This document shows, piece after piece, positions 42,906-53,441 of a DNA stretch of 64,000 nt (positions within the stretch are counted from its first letter, which is position 1; the number at the start of each line of letters is the position of its first letter). Source of the stretch: Polia nebulosa. Lineage: Eukaryota; Arthropoda; Insecta; Lepidoptera; Noctuidae. The stretch covers positions 25,057,483-25,121,482 of the forward strand of contig OX589608.1 of assembly GCA_951329385.1 (NCBI GenBank). The letters run 5' to 3'. The notes under the pieces are model-generated. The model had not been told where the DNA came from. It ran no database searches and was given only the letters and a program-made list of their open reading frames with translations. Made by a program: the position numbers and the translations under genes.

Positions 42906-43431
42906 ACTTCTTGATGTAAAGGGTAATCTCTGAAAGTGCTGATCAACTTACAAAAATTATTTCACTGTTAGCAAGGTACATTATCACTGAGTGCCATTGG
43001 CTTTTTATCCCTCAAAAATGCATGGTTCCTGAGAAGTAGTCCACAGAAGTAAACCTTCAAGAACAGGCCAGTCATGAATAGAATTCTACCCATCACATAG
43101 CAACAGAAGCCGGTCAGTTTATTGTTCAGTATGCCTCGACTCATACAGAGAAAGCTTTATTCATTTTCCAAAGCCAGACTTCCTCCACTGTTGAACATAG
43201 GCCTTATAATTTTTCGTGCCCATCCCGCGCACCTATGCCAGTCTCATGCATGTTTTGCCCGCATACCATCGCAGGCCATGTCGTCTGTCCATGCTAATGC
43301 TGATGGATTTATGCTCCCATCCATCACACTATTTTCTCCACACCTCTGACACAAAATTCACATGAATGTATTCACGTGCATTAGTGGCATTTCAACCTTT
43401 TCATTTTGAAAAACCCAACAAACTTACTTAC
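42906..43431. other. Non-coding intron 1 stretch
   Basis: No gene. Near 43180-43215 is CCACTGTTGAACATAGGCC, a short fragment resembling a common lepidopteran dispersed repeat; its boundaries are unclear. Confidence 0.4.
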
Positions 43432-43539
43432 CGGATTATCAGTCAGCTTCTCATAAAGCATATGCAAGTTTTTGTTGTCAACTACATGCATGCGTACATT
43501 CTGCGCTAAACAAACCCTACACATGGGCAGTTTTTCCAT
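43432..43539 (-). CDS. ZAD zinc-finger gene, exon 1 (start and first Cys pair)
   Basis: 36 codons from the ATG at 43539: MEKLPMCRVCLAQNVRMHVV, then KNLHMLYEKLTDNP. The donor is GATAATCCG followed by GTAAGT. CRVC gives Cys7 and Cys10 of the ZAD. The start is secure because it sits six residues before the first Cys, as is usual for the family, with no upstream in-frame coding. Confidence 0.88.
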
Positions 43540-43794
43540 TTTTTTGCTCGATATTTCAAAAGTATTACATAAACTTAGGAAAATATTTCAACTTTACATT
43601 TACACAACAAAAATATTTTTACAGAAAAATCACAACAAAAACGATCTCTTTGAACCACTTTGAACGATACGATATACTTTTTTTTAATTTTATTATCCCC
43701 GAAGGGAAGGCGAAAGTCTTTTGACCATATTGCCTAGTCTTACGTAGTGTATTTATACTTTTTTTTATAGTAGAAAGCAGATGTAACACATTCT

Positions 43795-44070
43795 AATGTT
43801 TTTTTGCAGTATTTGGCTACAAAAGCGTCGAGTCAGCCTTCTCGGCAAACTTTGCAGAGGTAGTCAATACTACAATAAAATTATCAGCTCCATTTTACCG
43901 AGATCGCGCCTGTTTCAATGATTAAACCTATTGTCCATTTGCGTTAACACTTTAGACACAAAACTACACCAATTTTACATCACAATATCATATCCTCTAG
44001 GAATCAATAAGCGAATAATTAAAACAGCCACTGAACTTCAGTCAAGAAAATCCCGCCAAAAACTCACAAA
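43795..44070 (+). repeat. About 270-bp segment shared with 62975-63245
   Basis: From TTTTTTGCAGTATTTGGC through GAGTCAGCCTTCTCGGCAA, GATCGCGCCTGTTT and GCGAATAATTAAAACAGCCA. It lies just upstream of the ZAD gene start, while the second copy lies in an intron of the SANT-like gene. Not assigned to a known family. Confidence 0.8.
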
Positions 44071-44526
44071 CAATGATACAAATTATTGAGTTTGGCTTTT
44101 TGTCGTATGGAAATAGGGGTGGGGAAAACTGAATCAATCCGATTCTTCAAACCACCCCAAACCAATTTTTTTTTACTGTGGTTGCTCGGAGGTGTGAGAA
44201 GAAATGACAGGCGATTTTACAAGTTGACGATAGAAGTTTTAATAGGATAGTTAAGGTTTACAGTTCGAAATACAAGAAGAACAAGCACTAGGTAACTACA
44301 GAATTAAGAATTAGAAAGAAAACTGAAGCTATAGGCAAACTAGGTCGCGTATCGTAATTGCGGATTTAAATAAATTAGCGCGTGCATTCGCCGTCGGAGC
44401 AGACTAACGACTGGCACCACAGAGTACATTATAATATATAGAAAACTGGCACGGATAACCGAGTGAAACGAGCCACGCTGAGCCTCAGCGCTGAGCTATG
44501 AGCGCTGACGGTGAGTGTGAGACTAA
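44071..44526. other. Non-coding stretch
   Basis: No gene. CAGCGCTGAGC and GAGCGCTGACGG repeated words near 44488-44515. Confidence 0.4.
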
Positions 44527-44539
44527 AATCAGCCTTTGT
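44527..44539 (+). repeat. 13-bp target duplication of the RTE element (3' side)
   Basis: AATCAGCCTTTGT, repeated at 47800-47812. Confidence 0.8.
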
Positions 44540-47500
44540 CATCATTCTCCTGCCCTTATCCCAATTTATTTGGGGTCGGCGCAACATGTCTTTTTCTTCC
44601 ATACTCCTCTATTAGTCGTCATCTCTGTAGTCACCCCTTTTTTACCCATATCCTCTTTCACACAGTCCAACCATCGTTTCTTTGGCCTTCCCCTACTCTT
44701 ATAGCCATCCACGTCCATACACAAGACTTTCCTCACGACATTTTCTTCATTCCTCCGCATCACATGCCCATACCACGACAACCGATTTCCACACAACTTT
44801 TCAGTCAGCGGTGCCACTTTCAGACTTCCTCTTATATACTCATTCCTAATTCTATCCATGCGCGTAACACCACACATCGCTCTTAGCATTCTCATCTCAG
44901 CTACATGCAATTGCTTTTCATTCATCCCTTTTGTGGCCCAACATTCTGAACCATACAAGACAGCAGGTCTGACCATTGTTTTATAAATCTTCCCCTTAAG
45001 TTTTAGGGGAATGCGGGAGTCACAGATAGTCCCGGTGACCTGCCGCCATTTCATCCATCCAGTGTTAATTCTGTGCTTAACAGTCCGATCTATTTCGCCA
45101 TCGCTTTGCACGAGTGAACCGAGATACCGAAAATCGGAGCAGACTGGAAGAAGCGCGCCATCTAGCACTACAGCTTCAGAACTGGAGAGACCGCCGAAAT
45201 CGCAGAACATGTATTCAGTTTTGGTTCTGCTGATTTTCAAGCCAACTTTCTCCAGCTTCTGTTGCCATTTCCCCAATCTGCTCTCGATCTCAGGTCCATC
45301 TTCACCGACCAGAACAATGTCGTCGGCAAACAGCATGCACCAGGGTGCCTCTTCCTGTATTTCCGACGTAAGAGCGTCCATAATCAACAGGAAGAGGTAA
45401 GGACTTAAAGCCGACCCTTGATGCAAGCCTACAGCCACACTGAACTTATCGGTGTTGCCAGCAGCCGACCGGACGTAGGTACTAGATTGTCTGTACATAG
45501 CACGAATCAACTCAACATACTTCCCAGGCAAACCTTTCTCTTTCAAGGCCCACCACAACACATCCCGAGGTACCCTATCATACGCTTTCTCAAGATCAAT
45601 GAACACCATGTGCAAGTTCTTGTGCACACGTCTGTACTTCTCGCACAATTGACGGAGAGCGAAGGTGGCGTCCATTGTCCCTCGACCTGGCATAAACCCA
45701 AACTGGTTCGGGGTAATCTCACTCTCCTCTCGCAATCTTTTCTCTATCACTTTCTCCCATACTTTCATAGTATGTGACATGAGCTTTATCCCTCGATAGT
45801 TGTTGCAGTCCTGTACATCCCCTTTATTCTTGAAGATGGGCACTAGCGAACTATTGCACCATTCTTGTGGGATCACTTCTTCATACAACAACTTATTGAA
45901 GAATAAAGTCAGCCACATACATCCATCCTCTTTTAAAGACTTCCATACTTCCACTGGTATATCATCAGGGCCCATGGCCTTTCCATTTTTCATACATTGA
46001 ACTGCCTTTCTTACTTCATCCATGCTAATTTCTCTCACCAAACCCATATTTACTTGTACCTCTTTGAGCACACCACTCCATTCATTCTCTTCGTTCATCA
46101 GTTTTTCAAAATAAACCTTCCATCGCTCTTTTATTTTGTCATCTTTCGACAAGACTTTACCGAGTTCATCCTTCATACATTTTATATGCATTATATCCCT
46201 CGTTCTCCTTTCTCTTAATTTTGTAATCCGGTAGAGCTCCTTCTGGCCTCTGGGGCTGTCCAGTAAATCATATAATTTTTCCTGCGCCTTAGCCCTGGAA
46301 ACTGCTACCGCCTTTTTTGCCTTCCTCTTCCATTCTTTATAAATTTTCTTTTTCTCTTCTTTCAAATTATCATTTCCGGTTTCTACATTCTGCCATACTT
46401 TAAACGAAATTTTCTTTTCTTTTAGCATCTTTTGCACATCTTCATTCCACCACCATGTATCCTTTTCTATCATGCCTTTACCTTGCGATTCTCCAAACAC
46501 ATCTTTTGCTACTCGCCTTATACAACCCGCCATCTCTTTCCAACATTCATCCACAGATTTTTCTTCCATATCCTTCATTTCTTTCATTTTATCTACCACT
46601 TGACTCTTAAACATACTTGCACACTCCTCATTTTCTATCATACGCCATCTGATTTTGGGTGGGGGCCGTTCTTTGTTCCTACTGGACGAGACACTGACTG
46701 TTACGTCCATCAATATGAGCCTGTGTTGAGAGACTAAGCCTTCGCCTGGCAACACTTTACAGTTTTTGACTGTTTTGAGACTGTTTCGTCTCACCAAGAA
46801 AAAGTCAATTTGGGTCGCGTGCTGGCCACTTTTGTAAGTGATCAGGTGTTCGTCTTTCTTTTTGAACCAGGTGTTAGTTATTGCCAGGTCAAAAGCCGAA
46901 GCAGCTTGCAGCAATGTCTCGCCATCAGTATTACGGTCTCCGTACCCCCAACCACCATGCACTCTCTCATAACCGTACTTCAGACTTCCTACATGCCCAT
47001 TAAAATCACCCCCCACAAACACCTCTTCACTCTCCTGTACATTCATCATCACACAATCGAAGTCCTTCCAAAACTTTTCTTTTACACTATCCTCACATCC
47101 TGATTGGGGTGCATACGCACTAATAACATTTACTATCATACTCTCCACAACCACTTTAATAGCTATCACTCTATCACTTACTCTTTTAACCTCCACCACA
47201 CATTCTTTTAACTCACTATCCAAAACTATGCCCACACCATTCCGTTTGCCATCACTTCCACAGTAATAAAACTTATATCCTTCTCCTAATTCTCTTGCTT
47301 TTGCACCCTTCCATTTCGTTTCTTGCCAACACGCTATATTTATCCGTCGCCTTTTTAAAACATCTGCTAACTCTCTTCCTTTTCCAGTCATAGTACCTAT
47401 GTTCCAACTCGCACACCTCAATCTTAATTCTCTCACTCTCCGAGCTTGCGTCTTACGTCGCACCCGCCCGTCCTGGTGCGACAACCCTTGTCCATTTCCC

Positions 47501-47799
47501 ACAGGAGCCGGGTGCTGCCCCTGCGCGTCGCCTGTGGGGTACGCCCTAGCCCTATCGCACATCATATTTTTCCCGACCATGTTGCAAAAAGGTTTTGGCA
47601 AAAGTTTTATAGCCGGCCGCCTGCCTGACGCCAACCCTCCTTGGGAATGCTGTTGTTGGTGGTTTACCCGCCACCGCGCGGGTAGCCCAAGGTGCTTTAG
47701 TAGTATGCACTAGGGCTCAAGCTCCCTTAGTCGCCTCTTACGACACCCACGGGAAGTGATGGGATGGTACTATTCTTTACGTCCGACACCATACGGTAC
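44540..47799 (-). mobile_element. Complete RTE-clade LINE
   Basis: A 3.26-kb element with a short 5' leader (about 165 bp before the longest start), a single long frame and a very short 3' end, bracketed by the 13-bp duplication AATCAGCCTTTGT. Compact size, a single endonuclease-RT frame and a minimal 3' untranslated region are typical of RTE elements. Fragments of the same family lie at 2975-3265 and 42755-42905. Confidence 0.9.
44566..47634 (-). CDS. RTE ORF: endonuclease and reverse transcriptase
   Basis: 1022 residues without interruption. The endonuclease covers roughly residues 70-320, with CASWNIGTMTGKG, CWQETKWKG, NVISAYAPQSG, VGGDFNGHVG, TQIDFFLVRR and SQHRLI. Reverse transcriptase covers roughly 500-770, with GPDDIPVEVWKSL, NNYRGIKLMSHTMKVWEK, QFGFMPGRGTMDA, FIDLEKAYDRVPRDVLWW, HQGSALSPYLFLL and the catalytic FADD. 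The C-terminal region is AEMRMLRAMCGVTRM, SWYGHVMRRNEEN and RGRPKKRWLDCVKEDM. All catalytic boxes look intact, so the copy may be active. The first Met is uncertain, since the first 70 residues are basic and not conserved. Confidence 0.92.
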   Translation of the reverse strand: MASGRRPAIKLLPKPFCNMVGKNMMCDRARAYPTGDAQGQHPAPVGNGQGLSHQDGRVRRKTQARRVRELRLRCASWNIGTMTGKGRELADVLKRRRINIACWQETKWKGAKARELGEGYKFYYCGSDGKRNGVGIVLDSELKECVVEVKRVSDRVIAIKVVVESMIVNVISAYAPQSGCEDSVKEKFWKDFDCVMMNVQESEEVFVGGDFNGHVGSLKYGYERVHGGWGYGDRNTDGETLLQAASAFDLAITNTWFKKKDEHLITYKSGQHATQIDFFLVRRNSLKTVKNCKVLPGEGLVSQHRLILMDVTVSVSSSRNKERPPPKIRWRMIENEECASMFKSQVVDKMKEMKDMEEKSVDECWKEMAGCIRRVAKDVFGESQGKGMIEKDTWWWNEDVQKMLKEKKISFKVWQNVETGNDNLKEEKKKIYKEWKRKAKKAVAVSRAKAQEKLYDLLDSPRGQKELYRITKLRERRTRDIMHIKCMKDELGKVLSKDDKIKERWKVYFEKLMNEENEWSGVLKEVQVNMGLVREISMDEVRKAVQCMKNGKAMGPDDIPVEVWKSLKEDGCMWLTLFFNKLLYEEVIPQEWCNSSLVPIFKNKGDVQDCNNYRGIKLMSHTMKVWEKVIEKRLREESEITPNQFGFMPGRGTMDATFALRQLCEKYRRVHKNLHMVFIDLEKAYDRVPRDVLWWALKEKGLPGKYVELIRAMYRQSSTYVRSAAGNTDKFSVAVGLHQGSALSPYLFLLIMDALTSEIQEEAPWCMLFADDIVLVGEDGPEIESRLGKWQQKLEKVGLKISRTKTEYMFCDFGGLSSSEAVVLDGALLPVCSDFRYLGSLVQSDGEIDRTVKHRINTGWMKWRQVTGTICDSRIPLKLKGKIYKTMVRPAVLYGSECWATKGMNEKQLHVAEMRMLRAMCGVTRMDRIRNEYIRGSLKVAPLTEKLCGNRLSWYGHVMRRNEENVVRKVLCMDVDGYKSRGRPKKRWLDCVKEDMGKKGVTTEMTTNRGVWKKKTCCADPK

Positions 47800-47812
47800 A
47801 ATCAGCCTTTGT
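47800..47812 (+). repeat. 13-bp target duplication of the RTE element (5' side)
   Basis: AATCAGCCTTTGT, an exact copy of 44527-44539. Confidence 0.8.
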
Positions 47813-48240
47813 AAAGGAACCATATTCGAAAACGCTCCCGTTATTGAGATTCGGAAGTGCCAGCCAAAAGTTTTTTTACGTAAATTAAAGATGGCTGGAC
47901 TCAGATTTTTGCATTTTTCTACTAAACCGCTGTATGTATCACAAAACTTTTAGCTGTCACAAATTTATGTGACGCCCGTTGATATGCAAAAAAAAAAATG
48001 TGAGCCGTCACGGGACCAGGGGGCTGACAGCTTTAGTTCCAATTTTGTAGTTCTGGCGCTGCTGTCGCGGTATAGTCGCCATATTGTCCTCAAACGTCAT
48101 TATGTGTCAAAGTGTGTGTATGTCATTGGTCATTTGACAGTTTACATATATGTCAGGTTAATAGTATACATAAATACTATATAGATACTAGAGAATAATA
48201 CAAATCGGCCGGTAACTGCCATTGTTTTGTATAGCACGAG

Positions 48241-48393
48241 TCGAGCAGGTTATCTTGTGTTTTCCTCCACGTTGAGTTGAGATACTTGAGAAGCCATCCT
48301 CCTCTGTTGTACGATACAATTCCACGCTTTGTGGTATTCCGTACCGAGCTCGGTGATATTTAGTTATTTCCCTGTGCTCCGTACTTTCTCGTC
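48241..48393 (+). promoter_or_regulatory. 5' leader/promoter region of the THAP gene
   Basis: Sequence between the repeat-poor upstream region and the ATG at 48394. No TATA box recognised. The context TCGTCATGG is reasonable for initiation. Confidence 0.35.
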
Positions 48394-48679
48394 ATGGCGC
48401 CAAATAAGTGTTGTGTTGGTGGTTGTGATTCAACAAGTAACACTCGCAAACTATTTTGCATGCCCATGAATGATAATTTACGCAATTTGTGGTTGTCGTT
48501 CCTAGTTCCGACAAACCCTAATCTACTCGGACTGACAAAAAACCAATTAATAACAAAACGTGTTTGTGAAAAACATTTTGATCCAACTCAATTTGACCAG
48601 GCTGGTGTTAGAATCCGTTATTCTTATCCTTGCTTGTTTACGGATCTGGAAATTGCTCATGGCATACCACTTGCTAAGG
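48394..48679 (+). CDS. THAP gene, exon 1 (THAP domain)
   Basis: Residues 1-95. Starts MAPNKCCVGGCDSTSN, includes the Trp in LWLSFL, RVCEKHFDPTQF (the CX2H pair) and SYPCLFT in place of the usual AVPxIF box. The C2CH zinc ligands are Cys6 or Cys7, Cys11, and the Cys and His of CEKH. The donor is GCTAAGG followed by GTAAGT. Confidence 0.88.
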
Positions 48680-49580
48680 GTAAGTACATAAACCTCTAAT
48701 CTAATATTATGGTATTACACTTATCCAATAACTTTGTCCTGTATTTGAACAAATTTCTTTGATGGATGCGCATTACATATTTTGTCCAATATTTTACGTA
48801 GTCTGAGAAAATGGAGGAATGTGGAGCGACTAAGTGCTGCTGTTATTATTAGAATATTATTAAAAAAGAAAAAAAAACCTTTGGGTGAAGCCATTGATCG
48901 AAAGGCGAAGAGAAAAAAGCATTCAAGATAAATTAAATAATTGCATGTCGAGGCCAAAAATTTGTATAATCGTTTTTTACGTATTAATGACTCAACATTC
49001 AATTACATCGTTAAGAAAGTATCACCGTTTATTATAAATCTTAGATGCAGCCATTTTGACTTAAATGTCATTAATCTTTGATTATATCAGTGTTGCTGAC
49101 ACATTTGATGAAGTTGTCCTACTTCTTTGATCAAACGTACATTGGACAAAGATATTTGATGAGAGTAATACCACCCTAACCTATTTTTTATGTAATTACT
49201 AGTAGCTGTTGCATATAGCATAACAACCTAGAATCCTAGAAGAACCACTTTAACATGTCAAGTCCCTCATTAGCAGACACAATTAAAAACCTATTGTTCG
49301 TGGCGACGCAGGTGCCTGACGCGCTAAAAGTTATTGTACATAAGTCCATTTTCCACACAATTTAATTTTAGTTAATATTCATAGTAACTTATGGATTATG
49401 TTGACCTAAAGCCATAAAGTCTGCATATGTTTCGCCCTTCTCAGTACACAAAACATCATAATAAAGATGTTTAGATCAATTGTGTATTTAAATATAGTTT
49501 GATTACACATACATTTACAGCTCAGTCACATCAACTTATACAACTAAGCATTAATGTTTTGATGTTTTTAATAATTCCAG

Positions 49581-49667
49581 GGTGTAATTTTCTGGATGAA
49601 CATAATTATTGTCAGAGCCAAGAACAAAATGAGATCAATTCAACAGGAGAACCAATTACTATGACAG
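49581..49667 (+). CDS. THAP gene, exon 2
   Basis: The acceptor is TAATTCCAG and the donor ATGACAG followed by GTATGA. It encodes GCNFLDEHNYCQSQEQNEIN, a polar linker. Same phase pattern and a similar start (GC-F) as exon 50550-50639, hinting at an old exon duplication. Confidence 0.65.
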
Positions 49668-49918
49668 GTATGAAAAAAATTACCTTACCTTGAAAAGAAT
49701 CTGACAGCAATGTCAACCCTTTTAAAGAGTTTAAATTACTAGCAGACCCAACAGACAATGTCATATCCAAATTCCATATAAAGAAGCACTGTCAGTTTAT
49801 CCAATTTTTAAATTTTTCATAACGTAAAAACCCTATTCTACATTTACTACTATTATGAACATTTGGAGAAAAAAAATGCCAAATTGGTCCAACCATTCTC
49901 AAATGATGCGCTTACTAA

Positions 49919-50067
49919 AGGACACAATTTCATTTTTATGGTTCTGTACCCAAACGGTAACCAACGGGACCCTATTACTAAGCCTCCGCTGTGGGTCTGT
50001 CAACGGGCTGTATCCGTTAATGAACTCTTCATGCGCGATTCCGACTCGCACTTGGCCGGTTTTTAAC
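49919..50067 (-). repeat. Dispersed repeat (GGTACGGAACCCT family), inverted and internally deleted
   Basis: Reads on the minus strand from AAAAACCGGCCAAGTGCGAG to GGTCCCGTTGGTTACCG and GGGTACAGAACC. The middle is shorter than in 20990-21263. Lies in intron 2 of the THAP gene. Confidence 0.8.
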
Positions 50068-50549
50068 AAAATGATTGAGCTAAAGACGGTCACCGACCGC
50101 TCTCTTTTTTGATGACAGCTTTTTCGCTTTAAGTTTCCCTAAGACAAAGGTGCCAACTTGGTACCCACTTAACTTGCATAGAAAAATCTCATCATTCAAT
50201 TCAATCTATAATAATAAATTCAATTATATTTATAATTGCAGGTGACATTTCCCAGGAACATATATTCAGTTCCTTCAACCAGCCAATCAGAAGTCTCTCT
50301 TCATTTGCAGAATGAAGGTTTGTGTTTTCATTTTAAATACATACATTGTACTATTTGGATAAAGTCAATATTTATTTAGGTAGTGGTAAAAACTAATTTT
50401 TTTTTTATAAAAAAGAATGAGCATAGCGTGGGGTCTGTCAATGTTATGTAAGTGCCCCCTGATTCTTGTCGCACTAAAGTGTAACCTTTGTTGTCAAGTC
50501 ATCAGAAGTAGTTATACTGTTTAAAATGTACATTTTTCTTTGGTTTTAG

Positions 50550-50639
50550 GTTGTATATTTGCTGGTTTGATTTCTGAAACCACAGAAATTGAACAAGGAG
50601 AATCAAACACAGAGAACAAGGAGATTCAAATAAGTGCAG
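50550..50639 (+). CDS. THAP gene, third coding exon
   Basis: The acceptor is TTGGTTTTAG and the donor AGTGCAG followed by GTATGA. It encodes GCIFAGLISETTEIEQGESN, a Glu-rich linker. It joins in phase to exons 2 and 53158-53217. Confidence 0.65.
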
Positions 50640-51472
50640 GTATGATTGAATAATCACCAATCTTGTTCAATTTTACCAACGGGTCTCTTTCTCCTTTTGA
50701 GTATTCTTGTGCAGAGGACAACCTTGTACTGAATATCGCTGCCCTAGTTCAATAGTAAGATAGATATCTTTAAAAAAGTAGTTTTGAATTATTCATACTT
50801 TTATGATTTTACTGTCACTAATTCACTTGTTGTTAATTGAAATGTGGTTGATTTATTAAAATGAAAGCTTTTTTTAATGTATTTGGGAGTTGTATAAATT
50901 TCAATATTAATGAAATATTTTTTATAATAGTTTTAAGGCTTTTAATAGTAAGATAACTTCATATTGAACTCAGATTAAATAAAAAAAATTATTTGATATT
51001 AATCTTGTCTTATATATGGATTATTATAAATTATGTCTATATGAGTTACACTCATTAAGTTATTATAGTTTTAGTTATTATTTTTAGTTTTGTTAAAGAA
51101 ATACTAAAGATTTATCCAACCAAGCTACCAAATTTATGGAAAATAAACAGACATCGACATAATTTTAAGATATCCTATTATTACAGCACATCGATATTTG
51201 AGAATGTAAATTGTCCGAATAAGTCCGTGGAAATGTTTGGTAAAGGGATGGGAAAATTAATTTTAAACTGAATAATTAGTTTGCTTGTAATGTGTTATTT
51301 ATTACCTTGTATCATAATTGCAAAAATCAGTCTCATATTATCAGTTAAAATTAAGTTCTTATTATTATTGCACAAGTCAGTCTAACTTTTGTAATCAGAC
51401 AGTGCTATAATGCTATTTAATTCATTCAAATGATTAACAAACGTGAATCGATTACGCGCCCCTTGCGCCGAC

Positions 51473-51739
51473 TAAATTTTGGCTGCTTTATATGACTGAT
51501 TTAAGCCAATAGGATACATACTTATCCGTCAGGCCCCTATTGTCCTAAACCTATTGTCGCGTCTCCTTATGGAGACGCAACAATAGGTTTTTAATTGTGT
51601 CTGCTAATGAGGGGCTTGACGCGTTAAGATTTATCTTTATCATGTAGATATTTAATTTGTTTAAACCGTCAAGCCCCTCATTAGCAGACACAATAGGTTT
51701 AGATGGCTTAAATCAGTCATATAAAGCAGCCAAAATTTA
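51473..51739. mobile_element. Foldback MITE with perfect 36-bp ends and nested hairpins
   Basis: 51473-51508 (TAAATTTTGGCTGCTTTATA and on to AAGCCA) is an exact complement of 51704-51739. Inside, GTGTCTGCTAATGAGGGGCT at about 51598 is complementary to a stretch near 51675, and TTGTCGCGTCTCC/GGAGACGCAACAA forms a smaller hairpin. A related fragment (CCCTCATTAGCAGACACAAT) lies at 49255-49335. In an intron of the THAP gene. Confidence 0.88.
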
Positions 51740-51982
51740 TTTTTTTCAATAAAATTAAAAAAGTATGTACCCTATTATTAATTAATTAATTAATAACAGT
51801 AATCAATTAATTGATTTAATTCATTCTATTATCATTCTGAACCTACTCGTTACAGGCATTCATTATCACTATTTCCACATTAATTTTGCTGGTTATTTGT
51901 AGTTTTAAGACTTGTAGAAACTGTGATGTTATTAAGGTTTTAAATTGGCTGTACCTATACATCATATCTCTCTTTTCAATTT

Positions 51983-53020
51983 AATATAGTTGGTGACTGA
52001 TCATAAGCATGTTCTAAAGTTATATTTTCTGAGATGTGGCCCTTTTGATTCCTTCTGATATTCATAATTTTAAAATCATGATCTAAAAATGAAGATTTGT
52101 AGCCAAATGTGTATGGATCTTCTTTTTTTACTTGGATTCATTTGATATCACCCCATACAATTTTTTGTCCATTTTCGTCTATGTTGAAATTTTTCCCTAT
52201 TTGAGACAGTTTCTTCCAGTCATAAACCTGTTAGTAGCCTTCTTTATTGACTGTCTATGGTTGACCGGTTTTTTGGCAGATTTTAGTACCATTGCCATTT
52301 GATCAAGTGTAAATATTGGGCCATTTCTCAGCAATCTTCTCTTTTCTCTTTCTATTATGGAATGAATGTTATCAGCATCATTCTGAGTGTGCCCTGCTAT
52401 TAAAAAGTTGTGGGTGATTATATTTATGGGTAAAGTATGCACTGCGTACATAATTACATTGACAGAATAAATTTACTTTTAATCCGCCCACCACAAGTCC
52501 CACAATTGTTGCTGTAAAAGATAATTTCTGATTTTGGACCCACATGTTCTAATAACGAAAAAACACACGACCCTATTTCATTTGGCAATACCTTCGTGCC
52601 TAGCATTACAAATACCATATTTATTAATTATATCAATACAGTGAAATTAATAAATTTTTAATAGAATGCTAAAACTTCTCCTTGTGGCAATGGAACGACG
52701 CCTTGCAATTCTTAATCTATACTTAAAATATTATTAATGACATTAGAACTTTTCGCTCTGTAGACATCTCTTTTTTCATATCTCTGGATAGTTTTTTCGT
52801 GCTGTGTGTTTATGCATGTCATAACCATCTAAAAATCAAGTTTTGCCTTGGGTGAAGCATTTTTGTACGGTTCACATTAAGAATACCTACTGATCTTTTT
52901 TAGATTTGAAAAAAGCAATGTTAATTTCTGTATTAAAAATGTGTTCATACATAGAATTTTTCACTGCTTCTAAACTATTTTCTTCACAATACTGTACATA
53001 CATTCTGTAAATTGTAGATT
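51983..53020 (-). pseudogene. Decayed transposon-type ORF of an uncharacterised insect family
   Basis: Several minus-strand blocks in different frames look like one protein: MYVQYCEENSLEAV and FNTEINIAFFKSKKDQ (about 52880-53015), PNEIGSCVFSLLEHVGPKSE (about 52540-52600), HTQNDADNIHSIIEREKRRL (about 52310-52400), and WKKLSQIGKNFNIDENGQKI with GHISENITLEHAY (about 51990-52225). The FNTEFxxxFxxxKKDQC and HTQNEGDxxHSxIE pattern is familiar from proteins repeated in moth genomes, but I cannot name the family. Frame changes and stops make it non-functional. Embedded in an intron of the THAP gene, antisense to it. Confidence 0.6.
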
Positions 53021-53157
53021 ATTTTTTTACTTGAAACCAAACTTATCTCAATTTGGTAGTTTTTTAAGATATCTTACTGTTGAACTAGGGCAGCGATATG
53101 AAAGACGTAAAAACATCTTATTTTGCATTCTACTCATAAAAGGAATTTTGATTACAG

Positions 53158-53217
53158 AATTGCAACCTGTTTCTGAAATGGTTGAAATCAAGAAATCCTT
53201 ACAGAAACCTACACCAA
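53158..53217 (+). CDS. THAP gene, fourth coding exon
   Basis: The acceptor is TTTGATTACAG and the donor ACACCAA followed by GTAAGT. It encodes ELQPVSEMVEIKKSLQKPTP. In phase with both neighbours. Confidence 0.7.
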
Positions 53218-53441
53218 GTAAGTTGCTTAATAAATATTTTCTTTTCATGTTTTGAATGACCTACTAAGATGTGGCAAAATGTCAAAACATCGAGATTTCT
53301 ATAATTTTGAAAAACTGGGTGGCTAAACAGATGACACAAAAAACAACTTTTTACACTGTTTATGGTTTAGGAATTATATACATTCATAAGTATCTTTTTT
53401 GTTTTGTATATTCTAAAACAATGATTTATTATGTATTTCAG

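Larger units (their letters stand above)
28809..43539 (-). other. Gene span: ZAD/C2H2 zinc-finger protein, five exons
   Basis: Exons on the minus strand are 43432-43539, 41282-41416, 40884-41067, 33098-33265 and 28809-29374. Intron phases agree at every junction (0, 0, 1, 1) and all borders are GT/AG. The joined coding sequence is 1161 bases, about 386 residues. Exons 1 and 2 form a zinc-finger-associated domain with Cys7, Cys10, Cys48 and Cys51, the four zinc ligands. An acidic linker (exon 4) and a basic linker (start of exon 5) lead to four C2H2 fingers at about residues 267-376. The family acts as nuclear DNA-binding transcription factors, with the ZAD mediating dimerisation. Intron 3 (about 7.6 kb) is enlarged by transposons. 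Confidence 0.85.

Noticed and set aside
50242..50317. Candidate extra exon of the THAP gene (VPSTSQSEVSLHLQNE)
   Set aside because: The borders are good, but including it breaks the frame: exon 2 ends in phase 1, and this exon is open only in phase 0. It may be used in an alternative transcript.
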